A stretch of 64,000 nucleotides of DNA from Pseudomonas triticifolii (GTDB lineage Bacteria > Pseudomonadota > Gammaproteobacteria > Pseudomonadales > Pseudomonadaceae). The notes beneath the pieces were generated by a model. That model was not told the origin of the DNA and did no database searches. It was given only the letters and a program-made list of their open reading frames with translations. Both the position numbers and the translations under genes were made by a program. Location: assembly GCF_014358015.1 (NCBI RefSeq), contig NZ_JACONV010000002.1, positions 62,001 through 126,000 on the forward strand, in the 5' to 3' direction. This document shows, one piece after another, positions 30,863-39,550 of the stretch (positions within the stretch are counted from its first letter, which is position 1; each line of letters starts with the position of its first letter).

Positions 30863-32182
30863 TTAATGATCAGCCCGAATAAACACAGTGAAATGACCAC
30901 CATCGACAGCTTCAAAAGCTAAAAGCTTTTCGATCAGCATGGGTGTCAACACCTTACCTTCGTTCAATAACAGCATTCCGTTACTGGCGTTCAGATTACG
31001 GTCAAGCACCATACCGGGCAGTAAACGCCGCACATCCAGTGCCTTGACTGAAGGGTCGATAAAGTTTTCCGGCAGATAACGGGTGCACACCTCGATAAAT
31101 GGCTCAATCAGCCCGGGGTCGTAAAGCCGAGATTTGTTGTGGCGCAGATAGACCAGTGCCTCATCACGGGTGAGGTAGCGATCCAGCACCAGTGCGCATT
31201 GCAGCTCCACAAAATCAACTGCCAGCTTCAGGACCCGCGCGCCTAAAGGGATGGCCTGCCCTATGAGGCGATCAGGGAAGCCGCTGCCATCCCAGTGTTC
31301 CTGGTGATGGCGGATCAGATGGGTAGCATCCTGTAATGGCTCAAGTGCCATCAACAGCGCTTCACTCTTGCCAGGATAACTTTTGTAGACGTCGGCATGC
31401 GTGCGTAACAACAAATCGGCAGAGGCCAGCAACATCGGATCGGTCCAGCCCAGCTTGCCGACATTGTACAAGGCGGCAGCGATAGACAAGTTACGTGTAT
31501 CCGCTTCGTTGAAATCATGGTGGGCACAGTAAGTGCGCACGACTTCTATGACGCGTTGATTGGTCTGACGCACACGCGGCACGCGCTGATTGGCCAGTAA
31601 CGAAAATACTTCTGTACTGGTCACGTAGCTGTGTCGCAACTCGTCATACGCCAGATCAAGCATGTCTGCGGTCTGTTGCAACTCCGCCGTGCGCGCCTTG
31701 ACCCGTTGCTCAAGGTTGTCATTAAGATCAATCAAGGTTTCGTTCTGCTCGCGGATACGTTCCACCAAGCTGTCCCGATCCCGGCGCACGCTCTGCATTT
31801 CCAAGGCCTGCTCAAGCGTGAGCCGAAGTTCATCATCATTCCAGGGTTTGCTGATATAGCGAAAAATGTGTCCCTCATTGATAGCCTTGGTGATCATGCT
31901 CATGTCGGCATAACCGGTCAGCAGAATATTCATGCACTCAGGATCGCGCTGATACACCTCGCTGAGCAAGGTTGGCCCATCCATGCCCGGCATGCGTGCA
32001 TCACTGACGATCAGGTCAATATGGTGGAGTTCAAAAAGGCCCAAAGCCTGATCGCCACTGGTCGCCAACAGCAAGTCATAGGGTTTGCCCCGTAGTACGC
32101 GACGCAGGCTGTTGAGAATATTCTCTTCGTCATCCACCAACAGAACGGTATAGCGTTTTTCGCTCACAGATACCGTGTCCAT
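30863..32182 (-). CDS. Response regulator with degenerate HD-GYP domain (YN...GFP)
   Basis: The 439-residue protein has an N-terminal receiver (D61 in LIVSDARMPGMDG, K112 in ISKPW), a coiled coil (about 125-180) and an HD-GYP-type domain. In the catalytic core the HD pair is replaced by Y239-N240 (ALYNVGKLG) and GYP by GFP (301-303), though HHQEHWDGSG remains. A YN-GYP form is known in P. aeruginosa PA2572, which lacks c-di-GMP hydrolysis. The start at 32182 has AAGGA 8 bases before; an ATG at 32188 overlaps the kinase stop but is too close to that site. It directly follows the kinase gene, its likely phosphodonor. Confidence 0.88.
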   Translation of the reverse strand: MDTVSVSEKRYTVLLVDDEENILNSLRRVLRGKPYDLLLATSGDQALGLFELHHIDLIVSDARMPGMDGPTLLSEVYQRDPECMNILLTGYADMSMITKAINEGHIFRYISKPWNDDELRLTLEQALEMQSVRRDRDSLVERIREQNETLIDLNDNLEQRVKARTAELQQTADMLDLAYDELRHSYVTSTEVFSLLANQRVPRVRQTNQRVIEVVRTYCAHHDFNEADTRNLSIAAALYNVGKLGWTDPMLLASADLLLRTHADVYKSYPGKSEALLMALEPLQDATHLIRHHQEHWDGSGFPDRLIGQAIPLGARVLKLAVDFVELQCALVLDRYLTRDEALVYLRHNKSRLYDPGLIEPFIEVCTRYLPENFIDPSVKALDVRRLLPGMVLDRNLNASNGMLLLNEGKVLTPMLIEKLLAFEAVDGGHFTVFIRADH

Positions 32183-32184
32183 GA

Positions 32185-33513
32185 TCATTTTCCTTCTACA
32201 GTAGAAGTGGGGGAAACAGTTACCTGGGGTTGGCGCAATGGCAGCCATACACGGAAACAACTGCCCCGCCCCGGCTCACTCTCTACCGTGAGCTTTCCAT
32301 GGTGTTTGACGACGATGTTGTAGGATAGCGATAAGCCAAGACCCGATCCCATACCAACTGGTTTGGTGGTGAAAAACGGTTCGAATATCCGGTTCTGGAT
32401 ATCAGCCGGGATACCATGGCCGTTATCGGCAACCTCAATGAATACCCCGTCACCCTCGCGACCACTGCTTATGATGATTTCACCGTGGGTATCCACCGCG
32501 TGGCTGGCGTTGATGATCAGGTTCAGGAAAACCTGATTGATCTGCGAGCCCATACATTCGATCGGTTCAATGTCGCCGTAGTACTTGATCACCTGCGCCT
32601 TAAACTTGATCTCATTCCAGATAACGTTGAGGGTACTGTCCAGCCCCTTGTGCAAATCGGCAAGTTGCCATTCACAGCTATCGACGTGGGAGAACTCGCG
32701 CAAGTCCTTGACGATCCGATTGACCCGGTCCAGCCCGTCGGCCGATTCTGCCAACAGATCGTCGATGTCCTGACGCAGAAAGTTGTAGTCGGTCTTGTCG
32801 CGAAGCTTCGCAAGCTCAGGGGAATCCTGAGTGCTGCTTTCGTCGCAGGCCCGCTCATAGGCATCAATCAGAGAGAACAGATCCGCAAGGTAACCACGCA
32901 GGCTGTTGACGTTGGAAGAAACAAACCCGATCGGATTATTGATCTCGTGAGCCACCCCTGCTGCAAGTTGACCTATCGCGGCCATTTTCTCGGATTGGAG
33001 CAACTGCGCCTGAGCCTCCTCAAGGCGTGCGATCAAGCGTGCCTGGGCGCTCTTTTCCGCTTCAAGCAACTCGTTGAGTTGCGCCAACTCCAGCTGCCGG
33101 GCAGCCGTGTCGGTCGCATCGCTGATGGCCAGCCCCACTCCCAGGGAGCCGCCATCGGCATCCTGTACCGGGAAGAAGGTGCAGTTCTGATACATGTGCC
33201 TGACCGACCCACTGATAGGCCGAGTGCTGTCGAAATTGAAGAGGTGCGGTCGCTGCTGCCAAGACGTAAAAGCGAAATTCTGCAAAGTGAAGACGCTGTT
33301 GATCTTTTGCCGAGTCCAACGCTCCGGCAGCTCCGGGAACGCTTCAAACAGTGTGTGCCCGAGCAAGGACTCAGCCGGGCGCCCGCTGTTGATGGACATA
33401 AAGTGGTTGGAGAACAGTACTTTGTACTCCTTATCCACCAGCAGCACGCCCATGTTGATGGCCTTGAGCATGGACTCAAGGGTTTCCAGGGAAATCGCCT
33501 TGTTGCCTGTCAT
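32185..33513 (-). CDS. PAS-domain sensor histidine kinase (soluble)
   Basis: The 442-residue cytoplasmic kinase has a PAS domain (about 10-130), a coiled coil (140-175), and a HisKA-type dimerization segment with phosphorylatable H189 in [15 protein letters not shown] HATPase domain follows, with N-box [11 protein letters not shown]1 [10 protein letters not shown]-box FEPFFTTK and G2 [11 protein letters not shown]. No membrane segment is seen, so the signal is intracellular, perhaps redox or a ligand of the PAS. AAAGGAG precedes the ATG at 33513. It sits between CheC-like and REC/YN-GFP genes. Confidence 0.9.
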   Translation of the reverse strand: MTGNKAISLETLESMLKAINMGVLLVDKEYKVLFSNHFMSINSGRPAESLLGHTLFEAFPELPERWTRQKINSVFTLQNFAFTSWQQRPHLFNFDSTRPISGSVRHMYQNCTFFPVQDADGGSLGVGLAISDATDTAARQLELAQLNELLEAEKSAQARLIARLEEAQAQLLQSEKMAAIGQLAAGVAHEINNPIGFVSSNVNSLRGYLADLFSLIDAYERACDESSTQDSPELAKLRDKTDYNFLRQDIDDLLAESADGLDRVNRIVKDLREFSHVDSCEWQLADLHKGLDSTLNVIWNEIKFKAQVIKYYGDIEPIECMGSQINQVFLNLIINASHAVDTHGEIIISSGREGDGVFIEVADNGHGIPADIQNRIFEPFFTTKPVGMGSGLGLSLSYNIVVKHHGKLTVESEPGRGSCFRVWLPLRQPQVTVSPTSTVEGK

Positions 33514-33526
33514 GAAGATGCTCCTT

Positions 33527-34138
33527 TCAAAGCCCGTCAAGCAGACGATCAATCGCGCGGATGACGATACCGGCAGTCCGTTCAGTGATGCAGATCAGCA
33601 GGTCACAGGAAAACTGGTGAGCCTCGACCTCAAAGCGGATTTCCAGCACCATCGCCAGGTGTTCATTCAGGTTCAACTCTTCGAGACAATTTTGCGGCTC
33701 TTCACGGCGCACCAAGATCGAAGGGGCGTCATAGCTCACCTGGATTGCCACTTGCCGGGCCAACCCACTGATGCAGGCACCGGAGAGAATATTGGTGACA
33801 TCAAGCATCAACTCTTCCTGTTGCTCCGTGCCACCGCCTTCATACCCCAATAGTTCGGCCAGATCATCGGCCCCCATCGCGCCAAAGCAAACGAACACTT
33901 CCCCACGCAACTCACCCAAAAAGGATTGGCGCGTCACTATGATGAAACTGCTGCGCAGATGATCTGGAAGCGACAGGTTGTCCTGCTCCCGCACCAGTGG
34001 GTGAATGAAAGGAACCGAAAGCGTAACGATGGTACCGGTCAACAGCGCCAAGCGCTCTGCAGCCTGTCCCATGGCAATGTTCATCAGTTCCTGCAATGCG
34101 TCGCGTTGATCTTCGGTGAGGGCGGCCAGGGTTTCCAT
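33527..34138 (-). CDS. CheC-like CheY-P phosphatase
   Basis: The 203-residue protein has the CheC/CheX fold with two helix motifs: DALQELMNIAMG (D13, E17, N20) and LMLDVTNILSG, where a glutamate is replaced by Asp. In CheC these residues dephosphorylate CheY-P. The start at 34138 overlaps the upstream CheY-like stop (TGATG), a sign of tight coupling. No CheA, CheW, CheB, CheR or receptor gene is next to it, so it probably acts on receivers of this operon rather than flagellar control. Confidence 0.85.
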   Translation of the reverse strand: METLAALTEDQRDALQELMNIAMGQAAERLALLTGTIVTLSVPFIHPLVREQDNLSLPDHLRSSFIIVTRQSFLGELRGEVFVCFGAMGADDLAELLGYEGGGTEQQEELMLDVTNILSGACISGLARQVAIQVSYDAPSILVRREEPQNCLEELNLNEHLAMVLEIRFEVEAHQFSCDLLICITERTAGIVIRAIDRLLDGL

Positions 34139-34497
34139 CACAGCACCCCTATGACGTGCAAAGCATTGAGTACAGCTTCAGCCGTCACCGGCTTGGCGAC
34201 GAACGCAGCAGCACCCAGATCAAATACTCGCTGTCTGGCCTGAGGCTGGATATCGGCACTGATCACCACAACCACCACATTGGCGTCTTCACGCTTGAGG
34301 GCTTCAAGCGTCTGGAAGCCATCCATAACGGGCATGGTCAAATCAAGGAACAGCAGTTCCACCAATCCGGCATGGTAGGCCTCCATCACCTCGACGCCGT
34401 TGCAGGCCTGACGGGTATCCTCGGTCAATACGGCGGGCAGTGAGCGCAAGACCAGCTTGCGAGACATGGATGAGTCATCTGCTATCAGTACTTTCAT
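34138..34497 (-). CDS. CheY-like response regulator
   Basis: The 119-residue single receiver domain has D7-D8 in LIADDSSMSRK, phosphoacceptor D52 in LFLDLTMPVMDG, Ser in VVISADI and Lys in FVAKPV. The ATG at 34497 (MKVLIADD) is chosen over an upstream ATG at 34566. It is the first gene of the six-gene operon and overlaps the CheC-like gene. The 18-bp palindrome lies about 146 bases upstream. Confidence 0.92.
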   Translation of the reverse strand: MKVLIADDSSMSRKLVLRSLPAVLTEDTRQACNGVEVMEAYHAGLVELLFLDLTMPVMDGFQTLEALKREDANVVVVVISADIQPQARQRVFDLGAAAFVAKPVTAEAVLNALHVIGVL

Positions 34498-34642
34498 GGC
34501 GCACTCCACCTGTCTGAAGTGTCCTTCAGCCTCGGTCGGGCTGGAGAAACAACAATTCATCGGCACTTGAGTCCACTATCTCGCCACTCATATCAATGAG
34601 CCATCAGACAATGCTGATCTTGCGTTAAGGATTTGCGAAGTG

Positions 34643-34660
34643 TGTAGGGATTTCCCTACA
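34643..34660 (+). promoter_or_regulatory. 18-bp palindrome upstream of the CheY-CheC operon
   Basis: Perfect 8-base arms TGTAGGGA (34643-34650) and TCCCTACA (34653-34660) around TT. It lies between the NarL-type regulator gene (stop 34678) and the six-gene operon. The size and symmetry fit a NarL/LuxR-family dimer site. Confidence 0.55.
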
Positions 34661-34677
34661 TGGCTTGCCCTATCTTT

Positions 34678-35307
34678 TCAGATCAAGTCCTGACTGATGG
34701 CATAACGCACCAAGTCGGTATTGGAGAGGAAGCTCATTTTTTCCATTAGGCGGGTTTTGTGAGTGCTGACAGTTTTGTTGCTGATCATGAGCTGTTGTGC
34801 GATTTCATTGACACTAAAGCCTTGGGCCAACAGGCGTAAAATTTGAAACTCGCGGTCCGAAAGACTTTCTCCGGGTGCTGTCGGCCCCGGCGAAGTGGTT
34901 TGCAGGGCGATCTGCTCGGCCAGTACGGGATCGAGGTAGCGCCCTCCCGCAGCGACCTTGCGGATGGCTGCCAGCAAGGTCTCGGGGTCGCGGTCCTTGG
35001 TCAGATAACCTGACGCACCCGCGCGAAGGGCACGCTGGGCGATGTGGGTTTCGTTGTGCATGCTCAGGATCAGAATCGGCAATTGCAGGTAATGTGCCCG
35101 GAGCCGCGCGATGAGACTTTCGCCGCTCTCCCCTGGCATGTTCATGTCCAGCAACAGCACGTCCACTTGATGCGTACGCAAGCCATCGAGGACCTGAGCG
35201 GCATTCTCAGCCTCCGCCACGACCTCCAGCTCTTTGACCAGAGCGAACAGTTGTTTAAGCCCCTCGCGCATGATCCGGTGATCATCGGCTATCAGTAAGC
35301 GAATCAT
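34678..35307 (-). CDS. NarL/UvrY-type response regulator
   Basis: The 209-residue regulator has a receiver domain (D8-D9, phosphoacceptor D54 in LLLDMNMPGES, Lys in YLTKD) and a C-terminal LuxR-type helix-turn-helix (about 145-205: LSDREFQILRLLAQGFSVNEIAQQL, NKTVSTHK). It starts right after the kinase stop (TGA at 35312-35310, ATG at 35307), so it is cotranscribed with the NarX-type kinase. It is the best candidate to bind the palindrome at 34643-34660. Confidence 0.92.
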   Translation of the reverse strand: MIRLLIADDHRIMREGLKQLFALVKELEVVAEAENAAQVLDGLRTHQVDVLLLDMNMPGESGESLIARLRAHYLQLPILILSMHNETHIAQRALRAGASGYLTKDRDPETLLAAIRKVAAGGRYLDPVLAEQIALQTTSPGPTAPGESLSDREFQILRLLAQGFSVNEIAQQLMISNKTVSTHKTRLMEKMSFLSNTDLVRYAISQDLI

Positions 35308-35309
35308 GA

Positions 35310-36770
35310 TCAGGCGCTCCTGTGATCGGGAATCCAAAGCCTTACCGCAGTACCGCTGCCCGGCATGCTGGAAATCTCAGCGCAGCCACCCAGCATAAGG
35401 GCGCGCTCGCGCATGCCAAACAGCCCCAGGGTCTTACCTCCCAGACTACGCAGTTCGAATCCTTGACCATCATCAACAATTTGCAGCAACCAGCGTTCGC
35501 CTTCATGGGTCAACGTAATATCCACCCGCGACGCATTAGCGTGCCGGGCAACGTTGGTCAGAGACTCTTGGGCCACCCGGAAAACGGCCGTAGCATCGGC
35601 GTCATTCAGAATCGGCAACTGTGCGGGTAAATCGAGGGTGCAAGGCATTGACCACTGACGTGTGAACTCGTCGGTCAGCCACTCCAGTGAGGCCGCCAGC
35701 CCCATGTTCAAGGCTGAAGGGCGCAGAGAATTTGAGACGTTGCGCACGACCTGTACCGTCCTGTCTGACAGTTGCAAAAGGTTGCCCACCTGCTCTCCCA
35801 AGGCCGGCAGTTGCGCACCGTACTGGAACCTGAGCAGGGAGATGCCCATCCGGATCGCGGTCAAGTACTGGCCCAGTTCGTCATGAATCTCTCTGGCGAT
35901 AAGTTTGCGCTCTTCTTCGCGTGCATTCTCCCGACTGCTCAGCAAGTCATGCAGTTGGGCGTTGGACGACGCCAGACTACGCTGGGCATTGCGCAGTATG
36001 GAAATGTCACGAATGACCGCCAGCAAGCTGGTCAATCGTCCTTGCATATCCCATTCAGGTACCAAGCTGATCTGAAACACCCGCTGTTCTCGCCGAGAGC
36101 GCTGTCGCACGTACTCGTGCTGCACAGTACGCCCCCCTTCCACGGCCTCGGCGATAGCCTCGATCAGCATGCGCGACTGCGCACCTGGCCACAGGACCTC
36201 ATCCAGCAAGCGGTGCAACAGGTTCTCCTTGGGCTGGTTCAGCCATTGCTCCAGAGTCGGATTGACGTATAGCAGTCGACGGTCTTTGTTAAGGCGGGCA
36301 ATGCCATCCGGAGAGTTTTCTACCAACGTTCCGATTTCCTGCTGACGCTCACGCTCCTTGCGTTGAACCTCGCGAAGATCGGTGAAATCACGGGCAATGC
36401 AGACAATCCGCCGAAGCGCACCAGCCTCGTCCTTCAGCGGTACAAGATTGAAATGCACGTAGAGTGGCTGGGCGCCACAGGGTAACTGGGTATCGAGTTC
36501 GATAGGCCCGGCCACGTCGATGCAATGCAAGCAGATCGCTTCCACAATATTGGCGACTTCGAGTGTCAGAACTTGCCCAATGGCTTTACCGATCACTTCG
36601 TCCTGAGCACGAGCAAGTCGGCGATACAGGGCGGGGTTGGCCTCCAGGCAGATCAGCTCCAGCGTCGGCCCGATCTCCAACAGAGACATCATATCCAGCG
36701 AGTGCTCAAAAATTTCCCGATAACGGGGCTCGCTGTGTTCCCACTTCTCCTGTGTCAGGATCGATTCCAT
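35310..36770 (-). CDS. NarX-type histidine kinase with two PAS domains
   Basis: The 486-residue soluble kinase has two PAS domains (about 15-130 and 145-260), then a HisKA_3 segment with histidine in LIAREIHDELGQYLTAIR (about 295) and a HATPase domain (VAQESLTNVARHANA, LQIVDDGQGFE). It has no membrane segment. It is divergent from a Cache-domain kinase gene and is translationally joined to the NarL-type regulator. Confidence 0.92.
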   Translation of the reverse strand: MESILTQEKWEHSEPRYREIFEHSLDMMSLLEIGPTLELICLEANPALYRRLARAQDEVIGKAIGQVLTLEVANIVEAICLHCIDVAGPIELDTQLPCGAQPLYVHFNLVPLKDEAGALRRIVCIARDFTDLREVQRKERERQQEIGTLVENSPDGIARLNKDRRLLYVNPTLEQWLNQPKENLLHRLLDEVLWPGAQSRMLIEAIAEAVEGGRTVQHEYVRQRSRREQRVFQISLVPEWDMQGRLTSLLAVIRDISILRNAQRSLASSNAQLHDLLSSRENAREEERKLIAREIHDELGQYLTAIRMGISLLRFQYGAQLPALGEQVGNLLQLSDRTVQVVRNVSNSLRPSALNMGLAASLEWLTDEFTRQWSMPCTLDLPAQLPILNDADATAVFRVAQESLTNVARHANASRVDITLTHEGERWLLQIVDDGQGFELRSLGGKTLGLFGMRERALMLGGCAEISSMPGSGTAVRLWIPDHRSA

Positions 36771-36989
36771 GCGTGCCGGTATCCCTGGGCGAGCTGAGGC
36801 GATGGCTCAACGTCAATCGGGGAGGGAAAGTACAGCTCGCTTTTCATCCCCGGAACGGGTGCGTCATCAATGACACACTCAATGTAATCCCCTTTTCTCC
36901 AATGAGCTGGACATTTTGAGAGACCGGCCCAAGAATGATATCAAAATAACATTATCCGCTCGAAATGCCGCGACGGCAGGAAGCACACC

Positions 36990-39479
36990 ATGAGCCAGGT
37001 CAAGCCTAGCATCGAGTTCCGCCACTGGATCTGGCGAGCTTTTTTGCGAACTAGCCTCGTGCCCTTGGTCGTGGTCGAACTCGCCTTGCTGACTGCCTAC
37101 TTTCTGGCCAACCAATCAATTCTCGATTCGCAAAGCAACTATCTGCACCAAAACGCCACTCGTGAGCTGCAAGCCTCGGTAAAACAGAACGCCGACATTG
37201 TTGATAGCGAGTTGGAGCAGATCAGCTCGTTGTCTCAGCTGCTGGCCAGCACTGTCGAAACGGAGCTCGCCGAAACGCTCCCCTACGAGCCAGCCAAACT
37301 AGCCACCAGCCCGGACGGCGTACGCTATAGCGATGTTAACGATGGAGGCGCCGCGTCGTTCTACTCCAATATCACACCGCTGGATCGACAGGACCTGGAC
37401 ATGGTCTCTCGCCTGAAACGCGTGGACTTTATGCTCAAGGCACTCAAGGATGGCAATCCGCTGATCACCAGCGTGTATTTCAACAGTGCCGACAGCTACA
37501 ACCGCATTTACCCCTGGATCGATACCCTGGCCCAGTACCCTCATGACATGAACATACCGCTGTTCAATTTCTATTACCTGGCAGACACCAAACATAATCC
37601 CCTTCGCATACCGGTGTGGACCGACGTCTATTTAGATCCGGCGGGCAATGGCTGGATGATGTCCGTGGTCACGCCTGTCTACATAGGTGACACCCTTAAA
37701 GGCGTTGTGGGTATCGACGTCACCGTGGATGCCATTCTGCAAAAGATTGCCAGACTCCACGTTCCCTGGGCGGGGTACCTGACGCTGGTCAGCAAGGAAC
37801 ACACCATCATGGCTCTGCCAACAGAGGCCGAAAGCGACTTCGGCGTACCGCCGCTGGAAAGCAGCGCCGTTTACACAAAGATCAGACGCGAACACTTCAA
37901 GTCCTCAGAATTCTCCCTGGCATCCCATCCGGACCTTCGTGCTCTTGATTCGGCGCTAAAACTCCAGCCAGAAGGGCTGATTTCCGCAGAACTGGACAAG
38001 CGCACTCACCTGATGGCCTGGAGCAAGATCCGCTCGGCAGAATGGAACCTGCTGGCTGTGGTTGAGGAGCACATTGTCATGCAGGAAATCCAGCATCAGG
38101 CAAAACACTTTCAATATGTCGGATACCTGATGGTCGCAGGCCTGCTGGCTTTCTATGCCGTTTTTTTCGCCTACCTATGGATGCGCTCGCGTAGTCTGAG
38201 CCGACAAATCAGCCTACCCATGCTCGGGCTGGCCAACATGATGCGCGAAATTGGTCAGGGTAACTGGGCTCCGCGGGCTCCTCGCTCAAGCATCAAAGAA
38301 TTGAATACCATGTCCAGTAAAACCCTGGACATGGGCAGGCAACTGGACGCAGCCGACGCTCGTCAGAGAGCCGCCCAGCAACGCCTTCAAATCGTGCTGG
38401 AAAACGTCACCGAAGGCATGTGGGAATACACGCCCCAGTCGGACACCTTCATGTTCAAGGGGCCTCTCTGCACACGCTTTGGGTTGCCAGCAACAAACGT
38501 CTCGCCCAAGCACCTGCTGGGCCTCATGCCGGAGGAGGATCGGCAAGGCTTCTGGCGTCTGCTCGAAGCCGTCCAGGCCAAAGAGGCCTGCGTAGCCGAA
38601 GTCGAGTTTCGTCTGCCTGACCGGCAGGGAGAACTGATCTGGCTGCTTTGTCGCGCCAGCACGCTGAGCAGTCCTGCCACTTGCAGCACCACAGTTGTCG
38701 GCACGTGTGTCGACATCGATACCCTCAAGCAGGTCGAACACGATTTACGCGAAAAAACCATTGAGGCCCAAGCAGCAAGCCAGACGAAATCGCGCTTCAT
38801 CTCCAGCATGAGTCACGAACTCAGAACGCCGCTGAACGCGATTCAGGGGTTTGCCCAACTCAGTCAACTGCACCCCGACGTAAGCCCGGCACAAGCACAC
38901 GCCTACACCCAAGAGATCATGAACGCCAGTAAACACCTCCAGCAGCTTGTGGAGGCTTTGCTGGAGTGGTCAAGCCTGCAGGCTGAAGCACCACGCCTCA
39001 CACTCAAACCCGTTGATGTCGAGACCTTGTTTCAAGAATGCTTCGCGATGATCACACCGCAGACCTTTGCTCAAGGTCTCTCACTGAAAATACGGTCGCT
39101 GCCACAGCCGTGCCTTGTCATTGCCGATGGTAGACGTGTCAAGCAGGTGCTTATCAACCTTTTAACGAACGCAGCTAAATACAATCGGGCGAATGGGTCT
39201 ATTGTCATCGGAGCTGAAGTTGATGAGCAGCAGCAGGTTGTTCGTCTTTTTGTCGAAGATACCGGACAAGGCATTGATGCTGAACTGCTGGAACAACTGT
39301 TCCAGCCCTTTCAACGCTTGGGCAAAGAGAACTCGAAAATCCAGGGAACCGGGATCGGTCTCGCACTGTGTCGGGAACTGGCGGAACTCATGAACGGCAA
39401 GATGGGGGTCATCAGCAAGGTCGCAACAGGAAGTCGATTCTGGATAGAGCTGCCGATGGGTTTTAGCCAGAACGTGTAA
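36990..39479 (+). CDS. Membrane histidine kinase with periplasmic Cache-type sensor
   Basis: The 829-residue protein has a membrane segment (about 25-45), a large periplasmic region (about 46-360) with the Cache/Sms motif VVTPVYIGDTLKGVVGIDVTVD, a second membrane segment (about 378-400), a HAMP-like linker, a PAS domain (about 455-570), coiled coil, HisKA with H609 in SSMSHELRTPLNAI, and a HATPase domain ending at 829. No receiver domain is fused. It is followed after 71 bases by the REC-HD-GYP gene, its likely partner. The sensed ligand is unknown. Confidence 0.9.
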   Translation: MSQVKPSIEFRHWIWRAFLRTSLVPLVVVELALLTAYFLANQSILDSQSNYLHQNATRELQASVKQNADIVDSELEQISSLSQLLASTVETELAETLPYEPAKLATSPDGVRYSDVNDGGAASFYSNITPLDRQDLDMVSRLKRVDFMLKALKDGNPLITSVYFNSADSYNRIYPWIDTLAQYPHDMNIPLFNFYYLADTKHNPLRIPVWTDVYLDPAGNGWMMSVVTPVYIGDTLKGVVGIDVTVDAILQKIARLHVPWAGYLTLVSKEHTIMALPTEAESDFGVPPLESSAVYTKIRREHFKSSEFSLASHPDLRALDSALKLQPEGLISAELDKRTHLMAWSKIRSAEWNLLAVVEEHIVMQEIQHQAKHFQYVGYLMVAGLLAFYAVFFAYLWMRSRSLSRQISLPMLGLANMMREIGQGNWAPRAPRSSIKELNTMSSKTLDMGRQLDAADARQRAAQQRLQIVLENVTEGMWEYTPQSDTFMFKGPLCTRFGLPATNVSPKHLLGLMPEEDRQGFWRLLEAVQAKEACVAEVEFRLPDRQGELIWLLCRASTLSSPATCSTTVVGTCVDIDTLKQVEHDLREKTIEAQAASQTKSRFISSMSHELRTPLNAIQGFAQLSQLHPDVSPAQAHAYTQEIMNASKHLQQLVEALLEWSSLQAEAPRLTLKPVDVETLFQECFAMITPQTFAQGLSLKIRSLPQPCLVIADGRRVKQVLINLLTNAAKYNRANGSIVIGAEVDEQQQVVRLFVEDTGQGIDAELLEQLFQPFQRLGKENSKIQGTGIGLALCRELAELMNGKMGVISKVATGSRFWIELPMGFSQNV

Positions 39480-39550
39480 GGAGTCAAGCAACCCTTGTAG
39501 GCAAAGTCGCCAAGACCTGTTCCGTGCAGAAGTCTAGGAAGGAGTAACAG

